This document shows positions 52,266 to 60,980 of a stretch of 64,000 nucleotides of DNA, piece by piece (the stretch's first letter is position 1; each line of letters opens with the position of its first letter). The notes beneath the pieces are model-generated. The model was not told the DNA's origin. It was given only the letters and a program-made list of their open reading frames with translations, and did no database searches. A program made the position numbers and the translations under genes. This stretch comes from an uncultured Gammaproteobacteria bacterium (GTDB lineage: Bacteria; Pseudomonadota; Gammaproteobacteria; Steroidobacterales; Foliamicaceae), in contig OX639965.1 in the NCBI GenBank assembly GCA_951828235.1, forward strand, positions 434,001 to 498,000, written 5' to 3'.

Positions 52266-54392
52266 GTGGCCGAACGATCATTCGCCAGGGAAGTTGAACT
52301 GCTGCGCCTGACCGCGGGCGAGGAATTCCGCGGCGAGGGCATACTCGCAGTCACCAAGGCGCTGTTGCAATCCGGCGTGGCCTACGTGGCGGGCTACCAG
52401 GGCGCGCCCGTCTCGCACCTGATGGACGTGCTGGCCGACGCCGGCGAGATCCTCGACGAACTGGGCGTGCACTTCGAGTCCAGCGCCAGCGAGGCCACGG
52501 CGGCCGCGACCCTTGCGGCTTCCATCAACTATCCCTTGCGCGGCGCGGTCACCTGGAAATCAACGGTGGGCACCAACGTCGCCAGCGACGCGCTGGGGAA
52601 CCTCGCCTCCTCCGGGGTCAAGGGCGGCTCGCTCATCATCCTCGGCGAGGACTACGGCGAGGGCGCCAGCATCATGCAGGAGCGCACCCACGCCTTTGCC
52701 ATGAAATCGCAGATCTGGCTGCTCGATCCCAGGCCGCGGCTGGACAGCATCGTGACCGCGGTGCAGCAGGGCTTCGAACTGTCCGAAGCGAGCAATACGC
52801 CGGTCATGCTGATGCTGCGCATCCGCGCCTGCCACCTGTACGGGAGCTTTATCGCCAGCGACAATCGCCGGCCGCCGTTCACCGCCGAGGACGCGCTGGC
52901 CGCCCCGCAGCGCGATCCTTCCCGCATCATCCTGCCGCCGTATACCTACGAACAGGAACGCGAGAAGACCGAACAGCGCTGGCCTGCGGCGGTGCGATTC
53001 ATCAAGGAGCGCAAGCTCAACGAATTCATCGACGGGCCGGCAAGCGAGCTCGGGATAGTGCTCCAGGGCGGGCTCTACAACGGCGTGCTCAGGGCGCTGG
53101 AACTGCTGGGCCTGGCCGACGGCTTTGGCGCCTCGCGCCTGCCGCTGTACGTGCTCAATGCCACCTACCCGCTTGTCGAGGAGGAATTCGTCCGATTCGC
53201 CACCGGCAAGCGCTCTCTGCTGATCGTGGAAGAGGGCCAGCCCGAGCATATCGAGCAGGCCGCCAACCAGTTCCTTCGCCGCGCCGACCTGCAGACGAAG
53301 GTCCTCGGCAAGGGCCCCTTCCCCATGGCGGGCGAATACACCGGATCTGTGCTCAAGGAAGGCATTCGGGCCTTTCTGGAAGAGTTCGGCCCCCGGCTGC
53401 TGAATCCGGTGACCGAGCAGCCCCTGCTTCCCGCCGCGCAACTTGCTTCGGCGGTGCCGGAAAGGCCGTCTGGCCTTTGCACCGGCTGCCCCGAACGTCC
53501 CCTGTTCTCCTCGCTCAAGCTGCTGCAAAAGGAAGTCGGACCGGTGCACGTGAGCGCCGACATCGGCTGCCATTCCTTCGCCAGTCTCGAACCCTTTAAT
53601 CTGGGCGCCAGCATCCTGGGCTACGGGCTGGGCAGCGCGGCCGCATCCGCACTGCATACGCGAGGCAACAAACGTCCCTTGTCCATCATGGGCGACGGGG
53701 GCTTCTGGCACAACGGCCTGACCAGCGGCATCAGCAACGCGGTGTTCAATGAGCACGACGGCGTGACCATCATCGTGGACAACGGCTACGCCGCCGCCAC
53801 CGGCGGGCAGTGGATCCCCTCGTCGGAGGCCGACGCCCCGCGCCGCACCGCCCGCCTTTCGATCGCCGACGCCGTGCGCGGCGTAGGCGTGCGCTGGGTG
53901 CGCAGTCTCAATACCTACGACATGAAGGACACGCTCAAGATCCTGCGCGAAGCCATGAGCACGCGGGAAAAGGGGCCCAAGGTGATCGTGGCGCAGGGCG
54001 AGTGCCAGCTCAATCGCGAGCGGCGCACGCGGCCGCTGCTCAACCGCCTGCGCAAGACCGGCAAGCGGGTGGCGCGCAAGCACTACGGCGTGGACGCCGA
54101 CACCTGCACAGGCGATCACTCCTGCATCCGGCTTTCGGGCTGCCCGTCCCTGACCGTGAAGCCGAATCCCGATCCGCTGCGGCGAGCGCCGGTGGCGGCC
54201 GTGGATTACGACTGCGTGGGCTGCGGCGTGTGCGGCGAAGTCGCGCACGCGGCAGTACTTTGTCCGTCGTTCTACCATGCGGAACTGGTGGACAACCCCG
54301 GCGCGATCGAGCGGTTCATGCAGGGGCTGCGGCGCGTTCTGATCGGATTCCTGCAAAGACGCAGCCAGCGCAAGCGGGCGATGGCGTGGTAG
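52266..54392 (+). CDS. iorA: Indolepyruvate:ferredoxin oxidoreductase, alpha subunit
   Basis: Thiamine-diphosphate enzyme oxidising aryl pyruvates to acyl-CoA, with electrons passed to ferredoxin. 708 residues from GTG 52266. The pyrimidine-binding domain is N-terminal (VAYVAGYQGAPVSHLMDVL), the ThDP-binding domain has SIMGDGGFWHNGLTSG and TIIVDNGYAAATGG, and the last ~90 residues are ferredoxin-like with CTGDHSCIRLSGCPSL and CVGCGVCGEVA cysteines. It partners with iorB, overlapping it by seven bases. Confidence 0.9.
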   Translation: MAERSFAREVELLRLTAGEEFRGEGILAVTKALLQSGVAYVAGYQGAPVSHLMDVLADAGEILDELGVHFESSASEATAAATLAASINYPLRGAVTWKSTVGTNVASDALGNLASSGVKGGSLIILGEDYGEGASIMQERTHAFAMKSQIWLLDPRPRLDSIVTAVQQGFELSEASNTPVMLMLRIRACHLYGSFIASDNRRPPFTAEDALAAPQRDPSRIILPPYTYEQEREKTEQRWPAAVRFIKERKLNEFIDGPASELGIVLQGGLYNGVLRALELLGLADGFGASRLPLYVLNATYPLVEEEFVRFATGKRSLLIVEEGQPEHIEQAANQFLRRADLQTKVLGKGPFPMAGEYTGSVLKEGIRAFLEEFGPRLLNPVTEQPLLPAAQLASAVPERPSGLCTGCPERPLFSSLKLLQKEVGPVHVSADIGCHSFASLEPFNLGASILGYGLGSAAASALHTRGNKRPLSIMGDGGFWHNGLTSGISNAVFNEHDGVTIIVDNGYAAATGGQWIPSSEADAPRRTARLSIADAVRGVGVRWVRSLNTYDMKDTLKILREAMSTREKGPKVIVAQGECQLNRERRTRPLLNRLRKTGKRVARKHYGVDADTCTGDHSCIRLSGCPSLTVKPNPDPLRRAPVAAVDYDCVGCGVCGEVAHAAVLCPSFYHAELVDNPGAIERFMQGLRRVLIGFLQRRSQRKRAMAW

Positions 54393-55975
54393 AAGGAGAG
54401 ACGCAGCCGCGCGTTTTCAAGCTGGCGATCGCCGCCCTGGGCGGCCAGGGCGGGGGCGTGTTGACCCAATGGCTGTTGAACGCGGCTGAAGCCAGCGGCT
54501 TCATCGCGCAGGCCACTTCCGTTCCCGGAGTCGCCCAGCGCACCGGCGCCACTCTCTACTACCTGGAGTTCTTTCCGCGGGCGGGCGCGGAGGCGGCCGG
54601 AGCGGATCCTGTGCTTGCGCTGATGCCGCAGCCGGGCGACGTGGACCTGGTAGTCGCGTCGGAACTGATGGAAGCCGGGCGCGCCATGCAGCGCGGACTG
54701 GTAACGCGCGACCGCACCACCCTGGTCGCGTCCACCCACCGGGTATTCACCATCGGCGAGAAATCGGCGCTGGGAGACGGGCTGGCCGACAGCGAAACCG
54801 TCCTGCAGGTGGCGCGCGCCACCGCCAGGCGCCTGGTGGCGCTGGACATGGAAGCCCTGGCCCGGGAGCACCGCAGCGTGATCAGTTCGGTTGTGCTGGG
54901 CGCCCTGGCCGGCTCCGGCGCCCTGCCCTTTCCCGGCGAAGCCTGCGAGCAGGCGATCCGGGCGAGCGGCAGAGCCCTGGAGAGGAACCTGGCGGCATTC
55001 GAGGCGGGCCGGGCGCGCGCCGCGGCGTCGGCCGACGACGAGCAGGCCGCGCAGGCTGAGCGGGCCGAGCCGGCCGCGGCGGAAATCGCTTCCGCCGGGG
55101 CATTCGATCCGGTTCCCGCGCCGCAAAACCCGCGCGCAAAGGCGCTCCTGGCGAAGATATCCAGCGAGTTTCCGAGCACCTGCGCAAATGTCCTGGGGAT
55201 CGGCGTGCATCGGCTGGTGGACTATCACAACCATGCGTACGCGGGACTCTACCTGGACCGCCTGCTGCCCATCCTCAGGCAGGACAGCGCGGCCCGCCAG
55301 CACACATTGCTCACGGAAACGGCCCGCGGACTGGCGCTTTGGATGAGTTACGAGGACACCGCGCGGGTCGCGGACCTCAAGACGCGCGCGGCCCGCTTCG
55401 CCCGCGTTCGCGCGGAAGTCGCCGGCGGCAACGGTCAGCTCATGCGAATCGTGGACTACTTAAGCCCGCGGGTGGAGGAAATCTGCGGCAGCCTGCCCGC
55501 CTGGCTGGGAGCGCCGCTGATGAAATGGCGCCTTACGCGCCGGATTCTGCAGGCCTTCACCGGCGGGAAGAAGATTTCCACCGACCGCGTCTGGGGTTAC
55601 CTACTGATGCGCGCGATGGCGCGCACGCGTGCCTGGCGTCTCAGTTCGCTGCGGCATCGCGAGGAGGACGCGCGCATTCGCGACTGGCTGGCCACGCTGG
55701 CGGAACTCGCCCCGCAAGACTACGAGCTCGCGGTTGAAATGGCGGCTTGCCAGCAACTGGTCAAGGGTTACGGCGAGACATTCGAGCGGGGCCTGGCCCG
55801 CTTCCGGGCCATCGCGGAGGCGCTGCCGGCGCTGCGGGGCGGCACGGATCCCGCGAGCGCCGTGCGCGAATTACGCGCTGCGGCGCTGGTCGACGAGGAC
55901 GGCGGGGAATTCGCGGCCGCCCTGGCCCGATTGTGCGAAAATCATCCCGGCAGCGTTACCGAAAGCAAAGCGTGA
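54386..55975 (+). CDS. iorB: Indolepyruvate oxidoreductase subunit beta with DUF6537-type C-terminal region
   Basis: 529 residues from GTG 54386 within the iorA end. The first ~190 residues are the gamma/pyruvate-ferredoxin oxidoreductase domain (LAIAALGGQGGGVLTQWLLNAA, SVPGVAQRTGATLYYLEFF). After an Ala/Glu-rich linker, the C-terminal part (from about 245) matches the long IOR tail seen in proteobacterial enzymes (NVLGIGVHRLVDYHNHAYAGLYLDRL). The open frame reaches back to 53810 but the earlier part is iorA in another frame. Confidence 0.87.
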   Translation: MVEGETQPRVFKLAIAALGGQGGGVLTQWLLNAAEASGFIAQATSVPGVAQRTGATLYYLEFFPRAGAEAAGADPVLALMPQPGDVDLVVASELMEAGRAMQRGLVTRDRTTLVASTHRVFTIGEKSALGDGLADSETVLQVARATARRLVALDMEALAREHRSVISSVVLGALAGSGALPFPGEACEQAIRASGRALERNLAAFEAGRARAAASADDEQAAQAERAEPAAAEIASAGAFDPVPAPQNPRAKALLAKISSEFPSTCANVLGIGVHRLVDYHNHAYAGLYLDRLLPILRQDSAARQHTLLTETARGLALWMSYEDTARVADLKTRAARFARVRAEVAGGNGQLMRIVDYLSPRVEEICGSLPAWLGAPLMKWRLTRRILQAFTGGKKISTDRVWGYLLMRAMARTRAWRLSSLRHREEDARIRDWLATLAELAPQDYELAVEMAACQQLVKGYGETFERGLARFRAIAEALPALRGGTDPASAVRELRAAALVDEDGGEFAAALARLCENHPGSVTESKA

Positions 55976-55996
55976 AAACGCCCAGGTTCCAGCAAT

Positions 55997-56512
55997 ATGA
56001 AATCGCAAGTCGCCAATGTGCTGAACGCCGGCTCCCGCCCCCTTAACCTCCTGGGCGCTGGCGCCTGCTTCCTCCTGTTCGGATACGCTCTCTTCGCCGA
56101 GCACGTTCAGGGCTACGCGCCCTGCCCGCTTTGCCTCCTGCAACGCTTCGCCGTCGTCGGTATGGGCCTGGCATTCCTGCTCGCGGCCCTGCATCGGCCG
56201 GCCGGCTGGTTTCGCCATGTCTATTCGTTGCTGTGCGGCGCGATCGGACTGGCCGGCGGCGGCGTGGCAGTCCGCCACCTTTGGATACAGAGCCAGCCCG
56301 AAGGCACCGTGCCGCCCTGCGGCGCCAGCTTCGACTTCATCGTGGAGAACTTCGGCGTCGTGACCGCCGTGCGAGAAGCCCTGACCGCCTCGGGCGAATG
56401 CGCCGAAGTCGACTGGTCGCTGCTGGGACTCTCCATGCCCGGCTGGGTCCTGCTGGCGCTTCTGGGCCTGACCGCCTGGGCCGTCTGGACCAACTCCTTC
56501 GCCCGCCGCTGA
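55997..56512 (+). CDS. dsbB: Disulfide bond formation protein DsbB
   Basis: Four-helix inner-membrane protein, 171 residues, re-oxidising DsbA with quinone. Two cysteine pairs are visible: YAPCPLCLLQR (CxxC) near the first loop, and PPCGASFDFI with GECAEVDW in the second periplasmic loop, the expected Cys pair. It begins 21 bases after iorB; no functional link is obvious. Confidence 0.93.
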   Translation: MKSQVANVLNAGSRPLNLLGAGACFLLFGYALFAEHVQGYAPCPLCLLQRFAVVGMGLAFLLAALHRPAGWFRHVYSLLCGAIGLAGGGVAVRHLWIQSQPEGTVPPCGASFDFIVENFGVVTAVREALTASGECAEVDWSLLGLSMPGWVLLALLGLTAWAVWTNSFARR

Positions 56513-56580
56513 ACCGCTTGATTCAGATGCCGATTCCGGGCATCGTGGCGGCGGCGGGAATCTGACCAGGGAGCGAGAAC

Positions 56581-57573
56581 TTGAGCGAAACATTCAATGC
56601 CATCGTGGCGCGGGAGCGCGACGGCAAGGTTCGGGGGCAACTGGAGGCACTCACAGCGGAGGACCTTCCCGACGAGGATGTGCTGGTAGAGATCAGTCAC
56701 TCCACGCTCAATTACAAGGACGGCCTGGCGGTCAGCGGACGCGGCAAGATCTGCCGCCGGCTCCCGATGGTTTGCGGCATCGACCTGGCCGGGGTCGTGC
56801 GCGAATCGCGCGACGCGCGATTTCAGGCCGGCGACCGGGTGCTGGTCAACGGCTATGAGCTCTCGGAAAAATACTGGGGCGGCTACGCGCAGCGACAGCG
56901 TCTGAAGGGCGCCTGGCTGGTGCCGGTCCCAGAAGCGTTTTCGGCGGAACAGGCGATGGCGCTGGGAACTGCAGGCTACACCGCAATGCTGAGCGTTCTT
57001 GCGATTCAGGACGCCGGCCTCACTCCCGAAGACGGACCGGCCCTTGTGACCGGTGCTACGGGTGGCGTCGGCGCCGTGTCGGTAATGCTGCTGTCCGCAC
57101 TCGGCTACGAGGTCAGCGGCGTTACGGGCAAACCGGACGGCGCGCAGTTCCTGCAATCGCTGGGCGCCGCCGCGACGATCGCGCGCGACGAACTGGCGCG
57201 CGACTCAAAGCCGCTGGAGTCGGAGACCTGGGCGGCGGCGGTGGATTCCGTCGGCGGAACTACGCTGGCCACGGTCCTCGCGCAGACACGGCGCGGCGGC
57301 CTTGTGGCGGCAGTGGGGCTGGCCGGAGGATTCCGCCTTCCGGCCACGGTCATGCCGTTCATCCTGCGCGGCGTGACCTTGCGCGGCATTGATTCCGTGA
57401 TGGCCTCGGAGGAAAGGCGCCGGCGAGCCTGGGACGCACTTGCCGAACTCGTCGATCCCGCGAAACTCGCCGACATCTACCGTGTGGCGCCCATGTCGGA
57501 ACTCCCCGAGCTGGCCAACGAGATACTGGACGGGCGGATCAGCGGAAGAGTTGTAATCGATGTCAACGCCTGA
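56581..57573 (+). CDS. acuI: Medium-chain reductase of AcuI/YhdH type
   Basis: 330 residues, starting with TTG 56581 after GGGAGCGAG. Quinone-reductase-like MDR fold: NYKDGLAVSGRGKICRRLPMVCGIDLAGVV, NADPH loop LVTGATGGVGAVSVMLLSALGYE. Family members reduce acryloyl-CoA with NADPH. Ends GRVVIDVNA, standard for the family. Clusters with SDR genes downstream, 48 bases away. Confidence 0.88.
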   Translation: MSETFNAIVARERDGKVRGQLEALTAEDLPDEDVLVEISHSTLNYKDGLAVSGRGKICRRLPMVCGIDLAGVVRESRDARFQAGDRVLVNGYELSEKYWGGYAQRQRLKGAWLVPVPEAFSAEQAMALGTAGYTAMLSVLAIQDAGLTPEDGPALVTGATGGVGAVSVMLLSALGYEVSGVTGKPDGAQFLQSLGAAATIARDELARDSKPLESETWAAAVDSVGGTTLATVLAQTRRGGLVAAVGLAGGFRLPATVMPFILRGVTLRGIDSVMASEERRRRAWDALAELVDPAKLADIYRVAPMSELPELANEILDGRISGRVVIDVNA

Positions 57574-57621
57574 ACCGGCGCAACCGGAGCGGGAAAACGA
57601 ACAAGGGCTAAAATCCGCCCC

Positions 57622-58461
57622 ATGAAAAACTACGACTTAAGTGGCAAGGTCGCGCTCGTTACCGGCGCCGGACGGGCGCGCGGCCTGGGCGAAGGCATCG
57701 CTACGAAGCTGGCCGAGTGCGGCGCCAGCGTGCTGATCACGGACCTGGGCGAATCGCCGGGCGAACACATGCCCGATCATCACATTGGAGCCACGGACTC
57801 GATGCGGGCCGTGGTGGAGGGCATTCGGGACCGGGGCGGCGTCGCCGAAGCTTTCCCGCTTGACGTGCGCGTCGAGTCCCAGGTCGAGGCGGCGGTGGCG
57901 CACGCCGTCGAGCGCTTCGGCCGCCTGGACATCCTGGTCAACAACGCCGGCATCGGATACCTGATCGCCGCCTGCACTGAACTGTCGGAAGACAAGTGGG
58001 ACGCAGTACTGGACGTGAACCTCAAGGGGCCCTTCCTGTGCACCAAGCACGCCGCGCGCCAGATGATCAGCCAGGGCGAGGGCGGGCGCGTGATCAACAT
58101 CGCAAGCCAGGCGGCCAAGTCCAGTTTCCCGCACATGGCCGCCTACACGGCGTCCAAGCACGGACTTGTCGGCCTGACGCGAACCTGCGCCCTGGAACTG
58201 GGCCCGCACGGAATCACCGTCAACTCCGTTTGCCCCAACCACGTCACCACCGGGCTGGGCGCCACCCAGAACGATTATTTCTCCAATCATTTCGGACTGA
58301 CGCTGGAGCAATACATCGACAATATCCGCACGCGAAATCCCATGCGCCGTGAAGGAAAAGTCACCGATACCGCCAATGCCGTCGCGTTTTTGTGTTCCGA
58401 CCAGGCCGTTTACATAAACGGCGACTCGCTGAACGTGACCGGCGGCGAGGAAATGCACTAA
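57622..58461 (+). CDS. SDR-family oxidoreductase
   Basis: 279 residues, Rossmann fold. Cofactor motif VTGAGRARGLGEGIA, NAG motif LVNNAGIGY, catalytic Ser in INIASQAAKSS and YxxxK in YTASKHG. It resembles classical 3-oxoacyl-ACP reductase-like dehydrogenases; substrate unknown. Co-oriented with the TenA-like gene 16 bases downstream, suggesting joint function. Confidence 0.9.
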   Translation: MKNYDLSGKVALVTGAGRARGLGEGIATKLAECGASVLITDLGESPGEHMPDHHIGATDSMRAVVEGIRDRGGVAEAFPLDVRVESQVEAAVAHAVERFGRLDILVNNAGIGYLIAACTELSEDKWDAVLDVNLKGPFLCTKHAARQMISQGEGGRVINIASQAAKSSFPHMAAYTASKHGLVGLTRTCALELGPHGITVNSVCPNHVTTGLGATQNDYFSNHFGLTLEQYIDNIRTRNPMRREGKVTDTANAVAFLCSDQAVYINGDSLNVTGGEEMH

Positions 58462-58477
58462 TGGAGACCACGATCCC

Positions 58478-59185
58478 ATGCTGAATAAACAAGACTTCTT
58501 CGACGCGCTGGAAGCGGCCCGCAAGCCACGTCATGGCGGCGGCCATCCCTTCAGCCGCCTGTGGGCGCAAGGCGCCCTGTCCCGGGAGCAACTGGGACGC
58601 TACGCCGTGCAGCACTATTACTACATCGCCCCGATCCCTCAGCAGTTCGCCGCACTCTATGCCCGGCTCCCGGACCTCGACGCCCGCCAGCACCTGCTGG
58701 AGAACCTGCTGGGCGAGGAAATGCCGGAGACTCCGGAAAAACGCCATCCGGACCTGCTGGTCAGGTTCGCCGAGGCCTGCGGCCTCTCCCGCGACGAGGT
58801 GGTCAATGCGGACCTGCGCGACGAAATCCTTCCGACCACGCGGGCCATGCGCGCCTGGATCTGGGAGTTGTCCACGATTCGCCACCTGGCGGAGTCGGCC
58901 GCCGGCATCATGGTCGCGCTGGAGGGGCAGCTGCCCACTCTTTATCCGGCCTATGTAAACGCGATGCGCAAGATGGGCTTCAGCGAAGAAGACATGGAAT
59001 TCTTTCACGTGCACATCGAGGGGGACGAGGAACACGCGCACATCGGGCTTGAGCTGACCGCGCGCTATGCCACCAACGAGGCGCTGCAGGAGCGCGCGAT
59101 CGCGGCGGTGCGGGCTTCAGCCTCGCTGCGCTGGAGCATGCTGGACGGGATACAGGCTGCGCTGGTGGTGCCGAAGGCGGCGTGA
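58478..59185 (+). CDS. TenA/PqqC/CADD-like protein, putative heme-oxygenase-like diiron oxidase
   Basis: 235 residues, all-helical. The sequence HPFSRLWAQGALSREQLGRYAVQHYYY and HPDLLVRFAEACGLSRDEV match the PqqC/CADD family. A full diiron ligand set can be proposed: E80 or E81, H90, E149, H179, D183, H186, with the H-x3-D-x2-H pattern of heme-oxygenase-like diiron oxidases (HDO). CADD in Chlamydia makes p-aminobenzoate; other members cleave or hydroxylate small molecules. No pqq genes lie near. Function is not established. Confidence 0.78.
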   Translation: MLNKQDFFDALEAARKPRHGGGHPFSRLWAQGALSREQLGRYAVQHYYYIAPIPQQFAALYARLPDLDARQHLLENLLGEEMPETPEKRHPDLLVRFAEACGLSRDEVVNADLRDEILPTTRAMRAWIWELSTIRHLAESAAGIMVALEGQLPTLYPAYVNAMRKMGFSEEDMEFFHVHIEGDEEHAHIGLELTARYATNEALQERAIAAVRASASLRWSMLDGIQAALVVPKAA

Positions 59186-59210
59186 CCTTCAGTTGATCCC
59201 GCAGTGGGAG

Positions 59211-59322
59211 CGCGCGTTGCGTTCACCACCCCTGCGGGGAGACGCATGAATCCATCCATGGAGCTTGATTCCGGCATCCCTGCCTCCAACACTCCCCACA
59301 GGGGTGGTGAACGCAACGCGCG
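59211..59322. repeat. Hairpin (foldback) repeat, copy B
   Basis: 31-base arms (59211-59241 and 59292-59322) pair with one mismatch (59235 with 59298) around a 50-base loop. The loop end TTCCGGCATCCCTGCCTCCAAC and stem tip match copy A at 47661; the outer ~24 bp of stem differ. Placed between the TenA-like gene and the next SDR gene, where it could act on the transcript. Confidence 0.85.
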
Positions 59323-59334
59323 AACAGCCGGAGT

Positions 59335-60078
59335 TTGTGTGGAAATGACGTGTTTGGGGGCGATTTGACGGGCAAACCGGAGTGCGCGCTGGTAACGGGG
59401 GCGGCCGGAGGGATCGGCTCGGCCGTGGTCCGGCGCTTCGTGGAGCGTGGGCTGAGGGTCGGCGCCATGGTGCTGCCGGGGCAAGAGGCGCCGGCAGGCC
59501 TCACGCTGCCGGCTGAAGCGACCGACGAAGAGCAGGTCGCAGGCGCCGTCGCGCGCTGCGCCGAGGAACTGGGACCGCCGCGCTGGGTCGTGCACACCGT
59601 GGGGATTACCGGCGAGGGTCCTTTAGTGGACGTGTCACTGGAGGACTGGAACCGGGTGGTGGACGTCAATCTCACTTCCACGTTTCTGCTGGCGCGCGCC
59701 GTGCATCCGCATCTGAAGCAGACCGGAGGCGCCATGCTGATGTATTCGTCCACAAATGCGATCAACGGCGGCAACGAATTGTCCGGCCCCGCCTACACGG
59801 CGGCGAAGGCCGGAATCATCGGCGTCGTGCGCTACCTCGCCCGCGAGTGGGCGGCGGACGGCATACGGGTCAACGCCATCGCTCCCGGTCCGATCGATAC
59901 CCCCATGCTCGACCGGCTCGGGCCGGAGCGGCGCGCCGCCCTCGCTGAACGGGCGCCGCTGGGCCGCCTCGGCTCGGCCGAGGAGTGCGCGGCAATGACG
60001 GACTTTTTATGCTCGGGCGACGCCGGGCACATTACCGGTACCATAAGCAACATATCCGGCGGCCTGCTGCTGGACTGA
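59335..60078 (+). CDS. SDR-family oxidoreductase (second)
   Basis: Up to 247 residues. Start is uncertain: TTG 59335, GTG 59350 and TTG 59365 are all in frame, and the conserved part begins at the last (LTGKPECALVTGAAGGIGSAV). YxxxK is YTAAKAG with Ser in LMYSSTNAINGG. The NNAG motif is altered to HTVG. Likely a NAD(P)-dependent alcohol dehydrogenase or ketoreductase; ends ISNISGGLLLD. Confidence 0.86.
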   Translation: MCGNDVFGGDLTGKPECALVTGAAGGIGSAVVRRFVERGLRVGAMVLPGQEAPAGLTLPAEATDEEQVAGAVARCAEELGPPRWVVHTVGITGEGPLVDVSLEDWNRVVDVNLTSTFLLARAVHPHLKQTGGAMLMYSSTNAINGGNELSGPAYTAAKAGIIGVVRYLAREWAADGIRVNAIAPGPIDTPMLDRLGPERRAALAERAPLGRLGSAEECAAMTDFLCSGDAGHITGTISNISGGLLLD

Positions 60079-60105
60079 CTGACCAGGCAAGCAAAGAGGG
60101 AATTC

Positions 60106-60627
60106 ATGAGAATCAGAACTGCAATTTCCGGTACGGCGCTGCTGGCGCTTACGCTGGCGGGCTCGAACGCGGCTGCGGATGAAGAAGGCGTGATGGACAG
60201 ACTTGCGACGCTGCAAGGCGACTGGATCATGCTGGATGAGAACGGCGCGGAAACCGAGATGGTCGGCTCCACGTTCCGGCTCACGGCGGGCGGTTCCGCA
60301 CTGGTGGAGGTGATGGCGCCCGGCAGTCCCGACGGATACGAAATGGTCAACATGTACCACGCCGACGGCGACCGGGTGCTGATGACTCACTACTGCGCCG
60401 CCGGCAACCAGCCCCGTATGGAAGTGAAAGCCACGGATGACGAGAACCGCCTTGAGTTGCGGTTCGAGAGCGTCACCAACCTGGCCTCGCCCGAAGCCGA
60501 ACACATGCACCAGGCTGAGTATATTTTCCGCGGCGATGATCGTTTGACCACCCGGTGGTGGAGCATGCAGGACGGAAAGGTCAGTGAAGAGAACCACGTA
60601 ACGATCGAACTGAAGCGCAAGAAATAG
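60106..60627 (+). CDS. Small exported protein of unknown function
   Basis: 173 residues with a signal peptide (MRIRTAISGTALLALTLAGSNAAA, cleaved near residue 24). The mature part is a likely single beta-barrel: LQGDWIMLDENGAETEMVGSTFRLT, GSALVEVMAPGS, RVLMTHYCAAGNQPRMEVKA. The pattern resembles lipocalin-like/DUF1579 proteins, but no family can be assigned with certainty. Follows the SDR gene after 27 bases. Confidence 0.75.
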   Translation: MRIRTAISGTALLALTLAGSNAAADEEGVMDRLATLQGDWIMLDENGAETEMVGSTFRLTAGGSALVEVMAPGSPDGYEMVNMYHADGDRVLMTHYCAAGNQPRMEVKATDDENRLELRFESVTNLASPEAEHMHQAEYIFRGDDRLTTRWWSMQDGKVSEENHVTIELKRKK

Positions 60628-60649
60628 CGCAACTCTTCCCCTGACTGAG

Positions 60650-60906
60650 GGTGGCGCGGTGCTGCCGATCCAACCGCAGCGCATGCTGTAGGACCTCCGG
60701 GCGCTGGCGGAATTCGGCAATACATCGAGGAAAGCGCAGGGCGCGTGGCGAAGCGGCATCGCGTTTCCGCGGAAGTCGTCGCCGGCGCCGGCATCCTCCC
60801 CAATCCCATGGACGAGGCGATGCTGGGCCACCTGGAACAGGCCGCCGCCGACCTGGGCGCATCGAGCCTGCGAATGCCCAGCGGCGCCGGGCACGAAGCC
60901 GCGTAA
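60650..60906 (+). pseudogene. Decayed C-terminal remnant of an M20-type amidohydrolase (hydantoinase/carbamoylase family)
   Basis: Conceptual translation of frame 2 gives LPIQPQRML, a stop at 60889-adjacent TAG (60689-60691), then DLRALAEF; after a frame change to frame 1 the read is IRQYIEESAGRVAKRHRVSAEV and ends LRMPSGAGHEAA with TAA at 60904. The SLRMPSGAGH motif is the late metal-site motif of M20 allantoate/hydantoin amidohydrolases. An in-frame stop, a frameshift and missing rest of gene indicate decay. This 353-base gap has no other gene. Confidence 0.55.
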
Positions 60907-60930
60907 GCGACCCGCCCCCGCTCCTGAAAC

Positions 60931-60955
60931 GAAAGCCCGGGGTCGCCGGGCTTTC
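60931..60955. terminator. Bidirectional-looking terminator hairpin
   Basis: GAAAGCCCGG and CCGGGCTTTC form a perfect 10-bp stem with loop GGTCG, followed by GCGTTTG on the plus strand and GTTTC on the minus. It lies just past the stop of the TonB receptor (minus strand) and after the remnant, serving either side. Confidence 0.65.
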
Positions 60956-60980
60956 GCGTTTGCCGAAATTCAGGTCCCGT

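Noticed and set aside
52560..54356. Minus-strand open frame of 598 codons
   Set aside because: Antisense to iorA, no promoter, no recognisable domain.
54272..55303. Minus-strand frame of 343 codons in iorB
   Set aside because: Antisense shadow of iorA end and iorB; no recognisable domain.
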